Counted from the stretch's first letter, positions 1 through 12,956 are shown. The stretch: DNA of 64,000 bases from Rhabditoides inermis (GCA_963966185.1 CAWZYM010000403.1:210001-274000), one strand, 5' to 3'. The notes: generated from the sequence alone by a model not told the origin. A program made the numbers and translations.

Positions 1-378
1 TCTCTTTGGTCCGCGGCTCCGGCGCCCAATTGCCCAATTCCACAACGAAACCCACACGTGTGTGTTTCGGAGAGTGTTTCGAAGGTGGACATCGATCCGA
101 GAAGAAGTCCGGGAGAGGGAGAGGGAGGGAGAGAGAGAGAGGGATAGAGAGAGAGAGACTTCATCACATTCATTACCGGACCTACCGCAATGCAATCAGT
201 GGCGGAGAGTTGCAGGAGTGAGAGTGAAAGTGAGCCACTGTGCCACTCGCCTGACCCACAGCGAAACGCTGGAATGTGAATTATGCTGATCGAATGCAAA
301 CATCTATACACATGGACAGACGAACACAGACAGACAGACAGACAGACATACTTCCGAAATGAGATAAGGTTCTTGCAG
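1..378. other. Upstream intron or flank with GA and CAGA repeats
   Basis: A (GA)-rich tract lies at about 112-160 and a CAGA run at about 325-350. The stretch ends in an acceptor at 377-378 that opens the GPCR TM2 exon. No coding segment is supported here. Confidence 0.5.
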
Positions 379-3300
379 TTTCGTGTTGATGCTGTCTCTC
401 GCCATCGCGGACGTTCTTCATGGCATCGTCACCACGTGCTTCTTCTATCCGCCAATTTTGCTCAAGGTACTTTTTATTTCTCTGTATTTCTATCCCGACG
501 ACCTCAGAGTGGAGGACAGTACAAGATTTCACGTACTTCACCCTATACACATCCAGACCTTATTAGTCACACAAGTGAAGGCGAGTCTACGCCGATCACT
601 ACGCTAATCATAAAGTTGAGAGGCGCACTAGTGTTTAAAGGAACAGTGGCGACTTAATTCTGCATTTAGCTCTCTTGAACGCGCATTAGCACTCATGCAA
701 AACATTTGCCGTACACAGGACTCGAACCGGCGAGTTCAGCGCCATAACGGCGCACACGCGCATTGAGCCATATACGTAAGTGAACGGGTCCTTCTGTCGG
801 GGATTATGTGTTCTCTCGCCATTTGTGCTGTATTGAAGAGTTCAACGGAATGGAAGTCGTGGCGGGACCAATTTTGAGTTTAAAAAAAATGTTGCAACAG
901 TCAGTTGCAACATTTGAAAGCAACGGATAATCGTTGTTCTTTCTCGAAAATCGTTTAAGATTTGGGTTAATATGATTCTTTCAAACATTCCGAGTCAAAA
1001 ATAAGTCGCCTCTGTACCTTTAACATTATGCGAACGCGATTGTCTCTGTTGTTGGTCTGACCAGTATTAGATGTGCAGAGGGGTATTTGTTGTCTGGAAT
1101 TTAATTTTAATATATTACACCACACACATGCCTATGAACAATGACACTGTGGGAGCTGCAGTTGCCTACTGGAGTACTGTGATTTGGAATGTGATTTCAC
1201 GAATCTGATGATTCCTCAGGAGTCGCCGCTGCCGCACCTCGGCGTGCGCATCTTCAACGTGGTCGACTGGACCGCGTGGGCCATCACCATCACGTGAGCA
1301 TTTGACAACTTGCAAACAGCAATTCAGTTTCTTGCTACTTGCGAACATCAATCAAGTATCCGATATACACATATTTACGCACACCTCTCTCGTTGGAGTG
1401 CACGGATGTGTGTATGTTATACTGCAAAAATTATCGTCTACATCAAAATTTCCAACCAATCTACATACATGTTCCAGGCACATGTCGGCGATTTGTCTCG
1501 ACCGCCTGATTGCTATTCTACTCTACAGTCGCTATAATCAAATCGTCACCCTGTCGCGAATGCGCAAGTTCAGGTACGCGAGAGAGAGAGAAAGAAAGAA
1601 AGAGAGAGAGAGAAAGAGAAAGAGAGAGAGTAACAAAGAGGAAGTTGCACCCGCGAAGTGAGGTGCAATGCATAGGCGAAATGTGGTCGCCGCTCAGCGC
1701 ATACGCAATGAGCCTCGCCCGTCGCCGGGGGTCATATGAATCACGGCCGCGGTGACGTCACATCTCTCGTGATGACGTCATTTCAGCGCGACTTGCTGGA
1801 TTCTGTTTCTGGGAACGAACACGGCGTTCTTCTTCACGAACGTGTGCTGCTTGATACAGCCGCTGGAAAAGTACAACTACTACAGCTTTGGATACCTGGA
1901 CAGTGGTGAGGGATATCTCTCCGTCAGTGAACAGTTGCTTCTTCTCGTTCCACGCGTTTGTCACAATCGAAAAAAAAGTAAAGGTAGCTCTCGATTCACG
2001 CCACCTTAGCCCAGCCACGGTTTGGATAGTTGCACAGCGCGCCCACAAAGAGAGCGGCGCGCGCCCAGGCCGCGCAGCGATTGAATGGGCTCGTAGCGAT
2101 TTCAGTCGAGAAATTATCGCGCTCTAGCGCTTGCTGGTAATTTCGCGCGTCGCGTGTTCGCGGAGCGGCTGCGCGCCCGTCGCTGTCGAATGTGCAACTA
2201 TCCGGGCCGTGCCAGCGATTCTCCAACGAAAATCCCTCCAACTGCAGACTGCTACAACGTTTTCACCTCATCAGCACAAGGGATCGAAAATGTCGATACC
2301 AACCCGCTTCAGACGATCTCAACCTCTACGTGGTGGCGTACACGCCGATCGAGATCATCACGCTGGTGATCCTCTCCATCTCCAACCCGATCACACTCGT
2401 GCAACTCTACCGCCGCCACAAGCGCAAGGTCGCCATGCGAATGTGAGTTTCGTGTCTTGGCGTGACGTGTTTTCTCTCTCCCTTCTCACGAGTTGCGGTG
2501 TGTAGGCAGGGTGTGCAGCACAAGGAGTCGACGGCGCAGAGCAAGCCGCGTCCGCAGTGGCAGAGGTAGGTGCGAGCACGCTGAGCCTCTCTCGTGGCGT
2601 GCCACACACGCTTCTATAACTGTAACCGTCATGTGCCCCGTCGTTTCATTATTCGACGCGCGGCGCGCCACCCCGCGGTCGTCGTCAACTCGTCACTCGC
2701 CCATAGAGGATGCCGAAAGTACTTCAGATATCGTGCCCCTACTCTCCATGACACCTTCCCCGACTTGGTTGCTGCATGACGCGCTCCTCCGCCCCCTCCG
2801 ACCCCACCCGACTTTCAGCGCACTGTCCACCACCACACGCTTTCGCATGCTCGAGCCGCGGGTTGGCTATGCTGACGTAGGCACATTCACAGGGCGTCGA
2901 CGTTGCTGCTGGAGATGAGCATCAAGATGGGCACGCGGCCGACCGCGCACGATATAAGAGAGGCGGCGACGCGGAGGGCGAACCGACAGCAGCAACGCAT
3001 CCTGCTGCAGGTGGGGAGAGGAAAGATTGCGAAATAGTTGCAGCACGGATTGCGAAATACTCACGGTTTTGAGATCCTACATCGTTATGTTTGTATTGAG
3101 CTATTTTGGACAGTTGTGATTATAGAAACAACAAGCATCACTCATGTTCGCATTGCTTTGGTCTCACGAGCGACATAGGTGACTCTGAAAGCTTGCTTGG
3201 GCGAGACCATGAATTCTTGAGAGAGCTCCCACCTACACAATGCCACAAGGAACCTGTGTTGTGGAGTGTGAGGGATTTGAGCGAACAAGGAAATAGACAC

Positions 3301-3756
3301 CTATTTTCTATTACCGACATATTGTGGGGGTGGAGAAGTAGATCAATTGAAAAGTTTACGACATGCATAGCAATGCGGGCTATAGTGTAACCTTACAGAG
3401 TATCCAGCGCTAACTAAACAAGTTTATCGCATGTATGTATGTTTGATAGAGTATGCAAGAATTTGCGAATGGACACTTACGAAATAAATGATAATACGAT
3501 TGTGTGACAAAGTTAAAAATGGTAAAACGAATAAGCTATTTACAGATTATTGCAAATTTTCAGATTTCCGTGGTGGCGTTGATTTTCTACGCGTACATGT
3601 CGGCGTACTACATCAGCTACTACTCGGTGTCGCTGCACTCGACGGCCGCGATGATATTCAACTCGTTCTTCTACTCCACCACGCACATGATCAACCCAGT
3701 CATCTACTTCTCCTTCAATAAGGCCAGTCAACGTCCACTCTCTCTCTTTGTTTCTT

Positions 3757-3789
<33 letters not shown>

Positions 3790-3954
3790 TTAGTCAGTTT
3801 GGACCACGGGTATAGCTGCCGACTACGCGTAAATGCGGCCAATCAACGCATCTCTCTACCCAGCGCCCAAGTCTTTTATTAGCGTAACCTGATGTTTTTG
3901 CACATACGCAGAGGAGGCAGATTCTGCTGTAGTTTTTGGGCTAATTGACGCGCC

Positions 3955-4010
<56 letters not shown>

Positions 4011-4011
4011 T

Positions 4012-4084
<73 letters not shown>

Positions 4085-7000
4085 TGCTCGCTCGCCGATA
4101 TGTGCACGGCTTTATTATAGCCGTGGCGTAAATGCAATTATATGAGTCAGTGAGCGAGCCAATTACCGCAGGCAGTCTTTGGGAGAACACTGGAGGATTA
4201 GGGATGAGGAAAAAGCGCGACGAGAGGAGAAGTAGTGGTCGATTAGATGGGAGATATTCGCGAGCGAGTCACAAGACACAAGGGCGCGAACGCACAATTT
4301 CACCACAGCCAAATACAGAGAATTCTATGTTGCATGTTTGTGGTATAACATTTTTGTCAGGTTCATTTGCTTGTTTTATCATGAACTCTATGCATGAAAC
4401 GTATGAACTCTGTGAACATTTTTCATAAGAAGCAAATGTACTGTACCAATGCTTGTTAACGAAAGAATAGAGAGAGAGTTTTCGAAAACCAATATAAACT
4501 TGTTTGAAGTTTGTTTTTCAGCAATCAGCAGATTCACTTTCCGCAATAAGGGGACTGACCTATGGCTTTCGAGTTTTTTCTTGTTCCAGGAGATGCGGGC
4601 GCAGCTGAACGCTATGCTGTACAGTGTGTTCGGATTCGGCCGGCCCTCCAAGGGGGACAACCTGCACAGCCAGACACGCGCCACCAAGGAGAGGACGTGG
4701 GTGATGCTGTCATAATGATAACAATCAATCAATAATGATAACATTACGTGTATCAAATATTTTTTTATTTGAACAATATGCAAGCGGATAGACTTTGGCG
4801 AAATGACAAAAATTGTGTGACAAAGTAGAACATGAAATGGTGAAACTAAGATGAGCTACTATCGCGACTTGCGGTAATTTTTCGGAACCTTCCCGTTGAC
4901 AATTTCACATTTTGAGATTCTGTTGGCAATTATTTCTTGGAACCTTTCCATTGACCATTGACTGTTCAACACGGAAAGTCGGGATGAGTAGCATTGAAGT
5001 CATTGGACTGTATACAACAATACATTCGCAACTTTTTCCACTTTACAATGACAGCGACTTGATTACGGTATCGATTACAGTATCTCGTCCAATGAGCGGC
5101 CGCCTCCATCCGTCTCCACTTACAGCGAGGCGTCCCCGCTCTTCTCGTCCGGTCAACAGTATAGGTACGGTATTTTTTGTTGTTGCAAAAACTACATTTT
5201 CACGTAGATTGCAGTTCTGCTTGAAGATTCGTTATGATGTATAGTAAGCCGGCAAATGAGTTCCACTCTTTTCATGAGACACATTAGGGTGGTTAGACAA
5301 CGAGCCGAACCCTTTGGCTTTAGATTATGTAATTATGTTTTCAATTTGACAACATTTTTGCGTGGATACCCGAGATTGAACCTCTGCTTGCTGAGCGAGA
5401 GCGTCATCACTATGCCACGTGGTTATGCAGGCAATCAGTGCAGTAGAAATATGAACAGCAAAACCAAATATACTGCGCACTTCGTTGAGTATACCGTATA
5501 CGGTATGTTCAAAATCCACGATATGTTTTCAACGAAAAATCGTGCGAGCCTATGATATTGTGTTGTCGTGAATTCCAAAAAAATATTAAAAATTTCAGGT
5601 CTATGGACACGACTGCGGCGTGCAGCCGAGAACCGACCATTGAGCCGATCGGAGAAGCGGAGAAGACAGTGGAGGAGAAGGAGAAGGAGAAGAAGGGAGA
5701 CGCGACGGGTGAGATCAAATTTCAAATATCTTTTTCCTAGTGTTTTGATGGTTTATTTAGCGTTTCATGAGCATGATATCATTTTGGAAAATGAAATGAT
5801 TCGTAAAAACAAACTCGTCCGAAATGCCGATCCAGGGTTAGGGAATACACGCTGCCAGACGATGTGGCGCCGTAAATCACTCCCCCCCCCTCACCCGAAA
5901 TCACCCAGTCCGATTTCTGGCGTTCGTTTTTCATCGTCTAGCTACTGGAACCGCGCGAAGAAAGGTCAAAGCACGGAGAACTATCAATGGCTCAACAGAA
6001 AAAAAATTAGACCAATATTCTACACGTATGTTGTGATATGTACGAATTAAAAAAATAGGTTTAGCTCATTGTAGATGGAGTACAATATTTACAGGTCACA
6101 TTATCTCACAAGATGATTATTGCATTTGTATATGATTGACAGTCAAACAAATTACAGGTAAAATGACGCGCAAGGAGCGGAGTCGCTTTCTGGACGACCT
6201 AGTCGGACTGCTCAAGGGAGACGGCAAAGGGAACAAGAAACCGTGCGTTTGTTCAGTTTTTACCATGGTTCAGACAAAAAAAAACTACATGTAGATAACA
6301 GCAACCGAAACCGCTTTGTTTTGTATTGTTGGAATGTTGGTATTGCGTTTATCTCACTGCTCATAGAGATTAGCAAAACTGAAACGGAAATCATGTTTCA
6401 GAAATGAGTGTTTTTGAAAAATGTGCAAAAGTTTGACAGGCTCATCAAACTCTCGTCGACGCTGCAGGTCATAGCAGGCAGCGCGCACGATAACACCATA
6501 TTTAGGAGGTAAATATATAGTTAATTTTTTTTTCAATAATTGATACGGTTTTACAATTTGTGCAAAAGAACGAAAACAAGTACACATGTGCTCGCAATGA
6601 AACACCACGACTCTGATCTTTGTCTATATCGAAACAAGCTCCGCATTTTCCGAGAGCCAACTATATGCGTTAGTCTAGCGGGCGGTTCAGACTTTTTCGC
6701 GGATCCACTCACATCTCACATGAGTAGTCATTTGCGGAGCCCCACTGTAACCACAATCTTGTGAAAAGAGCGCAACTCATTTGCGGCATATCATTCAGAT
6801 CGGGATCAGATAAAAACCATTTCAGACACAATTCTACCGGCGCAGTCGACTTGGATAGACTTCTCGGCCTTTCCTGCGGCAGCACCGACAGCGACGATGA
6901 ATCGTACGTGATTAATGAAAAATGATTAATAATATTTATATTAATTAATTATTCTTATCATAATCATCGCCAAGATGATTCGTACGTGATTCATGAAAAC

Positions 7001-7534
7001 TATAACACTAGTTATTTTGAAACTAACTTTTATTCGCACTATTATCGCGACGATGAATCCGTACGTGACTTCTCGAAAGTATGTACTGTTCCCTTGCATC
7101 ATAATGCTCCAAATTTAGTGGTGATGATGTAATCCGGTTCCGATTTCTTGGACCCTGGTGAGAGTTGGTAATGTGAGCTGATCAGCCGCGCATTTTTCGC
7201 GACGTCCAAACGAAAAACGCGAATGTTTCGATTGTGAATGGCGCGCGCGCGGAATCGGCTTTGGCTTTGCCGCCCCGATCGGTCCATCAGTGTTCGCGGC
7301 TAAGTGCTGCAAGCGCCTCTTATCTAATCACCTGTGCAACGAGCGGAAATCACCTGTTCTCGCGGAAAACAAAGCGCTTTTCAACATGTGCGTGTGTTTT
7401 TGTTTTGCAGGTCGGAGTCGTACTCGGATCCGGTGGGATGCGGCGGTCAGCAGTTCACTCAGTTGCTCGCCGCCGACACGGAAGACGACGTCGACGACGA
7501 AGACTACGATGACGACGACGTCACGTTCCTGTGA
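379..7534 (+). CDS. Class A (rhodopsin-type) GPCR, 5' partial
   Basis: Seven-transmembrane receptor in the plasma membrane; ligand unknown. Exons in phase: 379-466, 1220-1293, 1478-1573, 1787-1905, 2313-2442, 2506-2565, 2893-3010, 3564-3722, 4590-4696, 5081-5164, 5599-5708, 6158-6242, 6440-6508, 6826-6903, 7411-7534, about 500 codons. The first exon is TM2 with LSLAIAD. TM3 ends in CLDRLIA, in the place of the DRY motif. TM4, TM5 and a basic third loop follow. One exon carries TM6 and TM7 with NPVIYF, and helix 8 begins NKEMRAQL. The cytoplasmic tail is long (over 200 residues) and ends in an acidic D/E run before TGA. TM1 and the start codon must lie upstream, because nothing in 1-378 looks like TM1. 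The intron after 3722 has a GC donor. I do not recognise the subfamily; it resembles nematode orphan receptors. Confidence 0.88.
635..1022. mobile_element. MITE with TTAAAGG termini, in a GPCR intron
   Basis: The ends are inverted repeats of about 22 bp with two mismatches (TTAAAGGAACAGTGGCGACT at the left). TTAA stands at both outer ends, as expected for a TTAA-type target, but the exact TIR boundary is ambiguous. The interior shares the motif GTGGCGGGACCAATTTTGA with a second element at 50941-51247. No coding capacity. Confidence 0.65.
720..778 (-). pseudogene. tRNA-like sequence (degenerate)
   Basis: The minus strand has an A-box-like GGCTCAATGCGCG and a B box GGTTCGAGTCC at tRNA spacing. 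The anticodon stem is mismatched and the loop lacks U33. It lies inside the 635-1022 MITE. Confidence 0.45.
2016..2211. mobile_element. 196-bp MITE, CACGG termini, 5-bp TSD (copy 1)
   Basis: The element begins CACGGTTTGGATAGTTGCAC and ends in the inverted counterpart GTGCAACTATCCGGGCCGTG. It is flanked by CCAGC at 2011-2015 and 2212-2216. A near-identical 196-bp copy lies at 56523-56718 with its own 5-bp TSD. It sits in a GPCR intron and encodes nothing. Confidence 0.88.
3957..4082. repeat. (CT)n microsatellite, about 125 bp
   Basis: Nearly pure CT dinucleotide tract with occasional TTT interruptions, in the GPCR intron that has the GC donor. A shorter CT tract lies at 3739-3788 just after that donor. 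Confidence 0.95.
5366..5424 (-). pseudogene. tRNA-like sequence (Ala-like, degenerate)
   Basis: The minus strand reads CCACGTGGCATAGTG (A-box region), an anticodon-loop-like TCAGCAA, and GGTTCAATCTC (B box). It belongs to the same group as 47612-47685. Acceptor and anticodon stems pair poorly. Confidence 0.45.
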
Positions 7535-7814
7535 ATCTCGAATCCCTTTTCCCCCTCATCTCAAGTCGACTTGCCGCCGACACACATATACGGGTCCGAG
7601 CATCATCCCACCTAGGTTCCTAGGTTGTCATTTCCATGAAATCTCCCCCCTCCCTTATTTTCTCGCCGCCCCCGCACAGTGTCATGATGATATCGATAAA
7701 CGCTCTCGGTGTGTGATTAGCCCACGTGGGTTGTGATCGTCTGCTGCGCTCTCTCGATTCTGCATGCTGTCTCGCCATGCCGATCTGGCGCGTTTGCGTC
7801 TCCGCCACGACGAC

Positions 7815-7817
7815 CGG

Positions 7818-7862
<45 letters not shown>
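7815..7862. repeat. (CT)n microsatellite between GPCR and cdo
   Basis: Pure CT tract in the intergenic gap between the GPCR stop codon (7534) and the first cdo start (8038). The gap otherwise shows a GATA tandem at 7973-7984 and no gene. Confidence 0.9.
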
Positions 7863-7863
<1 letters not shown>

Positions 7864-8037
7864 CTACCTATCGATCGCCGGCGTCTCCTTTTTAGGCGAA
7901 GGCGTGTCGTTGATTCGGTGATAGGGGGAAGGAGAGGTGTGATTGTTGTTGTGTTGCAAGGGTGGAGAGAGAGATAGATAGATAGAAAGGCGTTCTCTCC
8001 ACGCCCCTCTATCCAATCAGTCCAAGCGTTAGCTGCC

Positions 8038-9049
8038 ATGGTGCTGTGTCTTGATCATCTCAAGTTTGAGCTGCGACGCATCTTCTCCGATGATGTCGTC
8101 AACAAGGACGAGGTGCGACCACCCACCAGCCCCGTATCTTATCTCATATTAGGTCATCCGGCTGCTCGAGAGCTACAAGTCAAACAAGGCCGATTGGGCG
8201 CAGTATGTGAGCTGGGACGATCACAAGTGAGCGATTGCATTTATGGGCATGACAAAGTCTCTTTTTTCCGTATAGGTACACTCGCAACCTGGTCGACACC
8301 GGAAATGGCAAGTACAACCTGATGATTCTGTGCTGGGGCCCCGGAATGGCGAGCAGGTAATTTGCATATTCGTATTCGTCTTTAGAGAACATTGAGGTGA
8401 CTAACTGTTATGGGGGAACTGCAAAGCACCTAGGAGTCATACAAACTTTGGCGAAAGGTCCAGTTCTTTTGACTCGCGTTGCAGCATCCATGACCATACG
8501 GACGCGCACTGTTTCGTGAAGATGCTGGACGGCTCTCTGCTGGAGACCAAGTACGAGTGGCCCGCGGACCATCAGCCACAGAGCGAGCAGACTGTCGTCG
8601 AAGATGAGGTGAGTCAGTCTCCACTCTCCAGTCACCATTCTGTTGCTTCCACATTACTTGACTCTTATAATCTTTATGTGACAGGAGAATAGTAAGACAA
8701 CAGACAACGCTTCAAATATCTAGCTACGAATTAGTGCTAGTGCTTTCTAGCTTTTGAGGCTTTTGAGAAATTCAATAGATTCAATAGCGATATGGGTATG
8801 GCTTTCGATTTGCCTTCGAATGAGTTCAAACTACTTTGGATATCTTGCGATAGCCTCACAACGCCCTCGAATCACTTTTTTTTTCGGATATGTTTTCGAA
8901 GAAACATATTGCGCCTCGAGGTTTTTCAATAGCAAACGTGCATGATGTCAACTTTTCAGTACAATCCCCTGGCGAAAATCGAGTCTACAGAGTACGAGAC
9001 GAACGGAGTGTCCTACATGAGCGGTACGTGACTATATTCATATTTCATC

Positions 9050-9109
<60 letters not shown>

Positions 9110-9243
9110 CTCTCGTTCTCTCATCGTTAGCGGTTTGGTCACGCAATTTCCCGATTCGTCCCATTCGCGCGCCGCGCCACAATGATATGCTAGTGGACTA
9201 CGGTAGCGTAGCAAGAATATTCGAGCGTAAGAGCGAGCGAGCG

Positions 9244-9296
<53 letters not shown>

Positions 9297-9380
9297 CGTT
9301 GACAGCCGAGACTGGCCTGCAAGACAATCGACCCACGTGCGCGATGATTGACCTTCGCTATAACCATATGACACCGACAC

Positions 9381-9428
<48 letters not shown>

Positions 9429-10137
9429 CGTGCAAGTTCGACAAAGAGCGGAGAGAACTAGTAGCGTAATCGGCGCGCGTCATGATTGATCGATGTATAA
9501 CGATCTGGGGAGAATGTGGAGTATTGATTGTATTGATTTGAGATGAGCTCGGTCTGCATCGCATGGAGAACCCGTCGCACGCGGATGGCTCAGTCTCTCT
9601 CCACCTCTACATTCCTCCTTACGACACATGCAACATGTTTGACGAGGTAAAAGTGTACTCTAGCTCTCTATCAATGAGTCGCGATTTGAGGAATATGTAG
9701 ATCAGCGCAAAAGGCGTTATGATACAGCAATTCGAAAAAGTACATCGCGAACTATCGCTCTGGCGCAGGCTATATCTATTGCTCTTTATATTCATCATTT
9801 GTACTAGTACATGCTTCCTTGCCCGATTACTTACTTACGTGATTTGGGCGAATATAATCTCGTGTAATCGTCCCTTATCTCACCACGCTGTTTGGAAACC
9901 GTCATATGATTGCGAACCAAATATCAAAAACGCTCGCACTCTTTGAATTTGATAGCAACCACTCTAGATTGGACCGTGAATCATTCGTTTCGAAAAACAC
10001 ATCTGAATCATGTTCATTATTTTCAGCGCACTGGCAAGAAAACCAAGGCGACCGTCACTTTCACGACCAAGTATGGCCGCAAGGTGGACTATAGGGGAAG
10101 CAAGGAGGGCCGTCTGTGCGGCAGCCCGCCCAAGTAA
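8038..10137 (+). CDS. cdo-1: Cysteine dioxygenase, copy 1
   Basis: Cytosolic non-heme iron enzyme that oxidises L-cysteine to cysteine sulfinate, the first step of cysteine catabolism. Exons: 8038-8112, 8153-8226, 8276-8356, 8485-8608, 8960-9023, 9543-9646, 10027-10137; 210 aa, usual for the family. Visible residues: iron ligands in SIHDH (His79, His81) and GLHR (His145), the crosslink pair Cys86 and Tyr162 (SLHLY), and substrate Arg53. The start follows a CCAATCA-containing leader shared with the other copies. Exon 4 is longer than in copies 2 and 3 by an insert QTVVEDE, and the tail runs about 15 residues further. The exon 6 acceptor is TTTGAG rather than CAG. An AATAAA signal lies near 10346. 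Downstream block 10310-10560 recurs near the other copies. All active-site residues are intact. Confidence 0.93.
9052..9104. repeat. (CT)n tract in cdo copy 1 intron 5
   Basis: CT tract shortly after the exon 5 donor. The same intron also carries GA tracts at 9247-9295 and 9384-9424. The tracts are kept at the equivalent introns of the other two cdo copies. Confidence 0.9.
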
Positions 10138-11070
10138 CGCCCCGCCCATCTATACCCCGCCTCCTCTCTCCCCGCCATTCCATAATCAGTGCGAATCAGT
10201 GCCTTGCCATATCAGCCATATCAGCCATGTGTACATTTTTTTTATTATCTCCGCGCGCCTTTTTTGTGTTGTATATGTGATATGTTTTGTGATATGTGTG
10301 TGAATGTGAATTTGTTGTGCCATACTCTAGATGCGAAAAAAACACAATAAAATTGTATACCCTTTTTATCCATGTAATCTCTTTAAAACATCACAACATA
10401 GATGAGTACAAACTCAAGTGACATTTATGAGCGAATGATGTCATTCCTTATTATGATCATAACACAACACACACACACAACCAAAATCTCTGAAGAATAG
10501 CGAATACTATGAGACCAATGACGATTGGACCATCGACAAGTGTATCGTAGAATGGGAGTCTGGTGAAGATGCGGTCAGTCTTTTTGAAAGCCATTCAGGA
10601 GTGTTTCGAAGGCATAGCAAGGCATTCCGAAGTGTTCGGGAGTGTTCGGGAGTATTCCGAAGGCAATTCAGGTGTGTTCTGGGGGGCGATTCGAAAGGCA
10701 ATTCCGAAGTGTTTCGGAGGCATTCGGGAGCGTTTCAAAGAGACTGACCGCAACTTCAATAGCAGCGCAAAAGTCATAGAAGTGGACAAGTCTTGATGGG
10801 CAGACAAGGGTCATTATGAACATTTGACGTAAAGCGAAAGGCAATGACTTGAAGTCATAAAAGTGGACCAGGTCTGATATGACAGCATAGATGGATAGTC
10901 TCGACCGGATAAGTCAAAGGCCGCTATTCCGTATATGATATATGAAACCCCATTTTTTAAAGCTAAAGCATAATAAATATAAAAAAAATGTGCGTGACAA
11001 ATATATTTTACAACCACGGGCTGCCTCAACGGGTCAAACTAGTCTACGTTATGTAGCGAATACTTTGTTG
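10138..11070. other. cdo 3' flank, shared block F and a short-repeat array
   Basis: 10310-10560 is a block also found at 14500-14740 (inverted), 22220-22450 and 23336-23640. About 10560-10760 repeats units like GTGTTTCGAAGGCATTC; a related stretch lies at 37530-37650. The open frames in it look like by-products of the repeat. No gene seen. Confidence 0.6.
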
Positions 11071-11174
11071 TTATTTACCAACTTCGTGAAATGTCACTAT
11101 GAACATTTGAGAAAAAGTGACGCACGGAAAAAAGACGCAGGAGCGGAAAAGGGTAAAAGGTGACGCAATGGCTT

Positions 11175-11265
11175 CCTTAAGGTCGATCTGCAGCCTTGCG
11201 TGCGCCTTGTTCACATCACACCGATACTCTCCAAAATCGTCCTCGTCAACGTCGTGGATCTGCAA
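11175..11265 (-). pseudogene. Decayed copy of RIG-3-like Ig exon 11
   Basis: The minus strand encodes a relic of the Ig exon at 24689-24785 (DVDEDDFGEYRC is clear), but it has lost part of the following NNRK segment and its donor context. With the relic at about 11575-11690 it repeats the order of the parent gene's 3' exons just downstream of cdo copy 1. Confidence 0.75.
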
Positions 11266-11574
11266 TCAGAAATATGTCGTACTTTTTTTGTGTGTTATCG
11301 ATTGTACTTTCGTTCAGAATCACGTATTGACACTAAATGTTCTGAACATGTGATGTGTCAAAATGTCACAGATTGTTTGTTGAAGACCTTTCATTTCCGA
11401 TTTTCCGTTATCGTTATTGAGAAATCGCGGGGTACGGTAGGCGAACAGTCAAGTCATTATCATTAATGTGTTTAATCGGCTGATACCGTTGATATCGATA
11501 TCAGCAATAACATATTTGGAGATAACAGAAAAAAATGCAAAATCTCTGACATTCAAATGACTAATGACTGGTGA

Positions 11575-11690
11575 TACTTCTGGGGGACGGTGAGCTCGCT
11601 TCCGCCGCGGAAGAAGGCAAAGTGGGCAGGCGGCGGGTTCGATAACGTCACCTGGCAACGAGAGTCACCTGCAATAAGAATTAGCTTAGA
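11575..11690 (-). pseudogene. Decayed copy of RIG-3-like Ig exon 10
   Basis: The sequence matches 25130-25230, including the stretch coding AHFAFFRGGSEL. The frame is altered by small indels and the rest of the exon is missing. It is not joined to any other exon in an open frame. Confidence 0.75.
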
Positions 11691-12290
11691 CTTTAATGCA
11701 TAGACTAATCAAAAACTCAAACTTTTCTATTTACAGAGAAATCTTGTGTGTGCGTGTGTGCGCGTGAGTGTTATCGAGAAACAAACAAGGGAAAAAGATA
11801 AACCTGTAGGGTGATCAATGCCGACCCTGATGAGATACTTATAATTTGAGAGTAATTTGAGAATAATTTGAGCTGCTTGCAAAAATGAGTGTTACGGTAG
11901 GAGGATAGTTGATTTTATCTTCTTGCAAAAGTAAGTGTCACGGCAAAGTTCTCGCCAATTATCCAGTTAAAAGAACCCCGCGCCATTCGTGCGCAAAGGC
12001 GATTTTGCACCGGTCGCGCGCAAGCAGCGCAATTTGGATTATACGAAAACAATCCTTGATCGACGTCCTAGTCATCCAACATGATCCAAATTTCGTGAAA
12101 TGTTTGCCACAGCGTATACAACATGCTTAGATAGGTTTATTACCGATAACATGGAAAAAAATCGAAATTATAAACAAAAAGTGAGCAATACAAACGTACA
12201 AACGGCAGGTATAAACGGGGTTTCAATGATATTGAACAAGAACATAATCACATAGTATTACATGGAAAAGGAAGTGGGGGGGAGAGCTCT

Positions 12291-12956
12291 CTATAGGTTG
12301 CGCAATTTGCTAGGTGGCATGAGATCTAATGTAGAGAGTTGTGATTTGAAGATAGAGGGATCATTGATGAAGATTAGGTCACGAGAAAGCGCATTCCAGA
12401 TTGCGAAGGTTCTGCTTAAAAAAGTGCTGGTACGGCCTACTTTGTGAATGTATGTGACATCATTCAAGAATCGTCTATTTTCGAGAGTTTGAAGATTGAA
12501 AAGCTCAAGGCGTTGAGGATATGATAGGCTGCGCCCGATACGCTGACACACACGACGAGTATAATAGCGTTGTATGCTCTCAATTAGGTTTACAGAAGCA
12601 ACATCAGTAGGGTTCCAGAGCTCAGTGCAATATTCTAATTTACAGCGAAAATAGGTTGTGTATGCGGTGATCAGTAGTGTGGGATTTCGTGTTTTGTATG
12701 TCCGAAGAAAATCATTTATAGAATACAGAGTTTGTTGAATTATTTGTTTGAAATGATCACGGAACAATAAGTTATTACTCATGAGAATACCAAGATCCTT
12801 GGCAGAATCTACTGGTTTGAGAATTGAGTTGTGGACAATATAAGTGTGCCTCGGATTCCGCTTGCCTACATGCAATATTTGAGTTTTCTCAGTGGATATC
12901 TGAAGTCCCCATGAAGCTGACCATGCTGCGACTATGTCAATGGCTTTTTGGAAAAT
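12291..12956 (-). mobile_element. CR1/jockey-type RT fragment (3' part of ORF2)
   Basis: The minus-strand frame encodes the region after the catalytic RT motifs of a non-LTR retrotransposon. It starts near the ISTEKTQILHVG motif, has DLGILMS, runs through the thumb region and ends at a stop at 12291. The palm motifs and everything 5' are missing. It is a different lineage from the copy at 34.3-40.2 kb, judging by sequence. The AT-rich 12130-12290 is probably its 3' UTR. Confidence 0.8.

Noticed and set aside
2131..2505. A 124-codon plus-strand frame over the GPCR TM5 exon
   Set aside because: Wrong frame over a real exon and a MITE; the TM5 frame is the one that continues in phase.
3856..4190. 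Long frames of Arg-Glu or Ser-Leu repeats here and at the other GA/CT tracts
   Set aside because: They are translations of dinucleotide repeats, not proteins.
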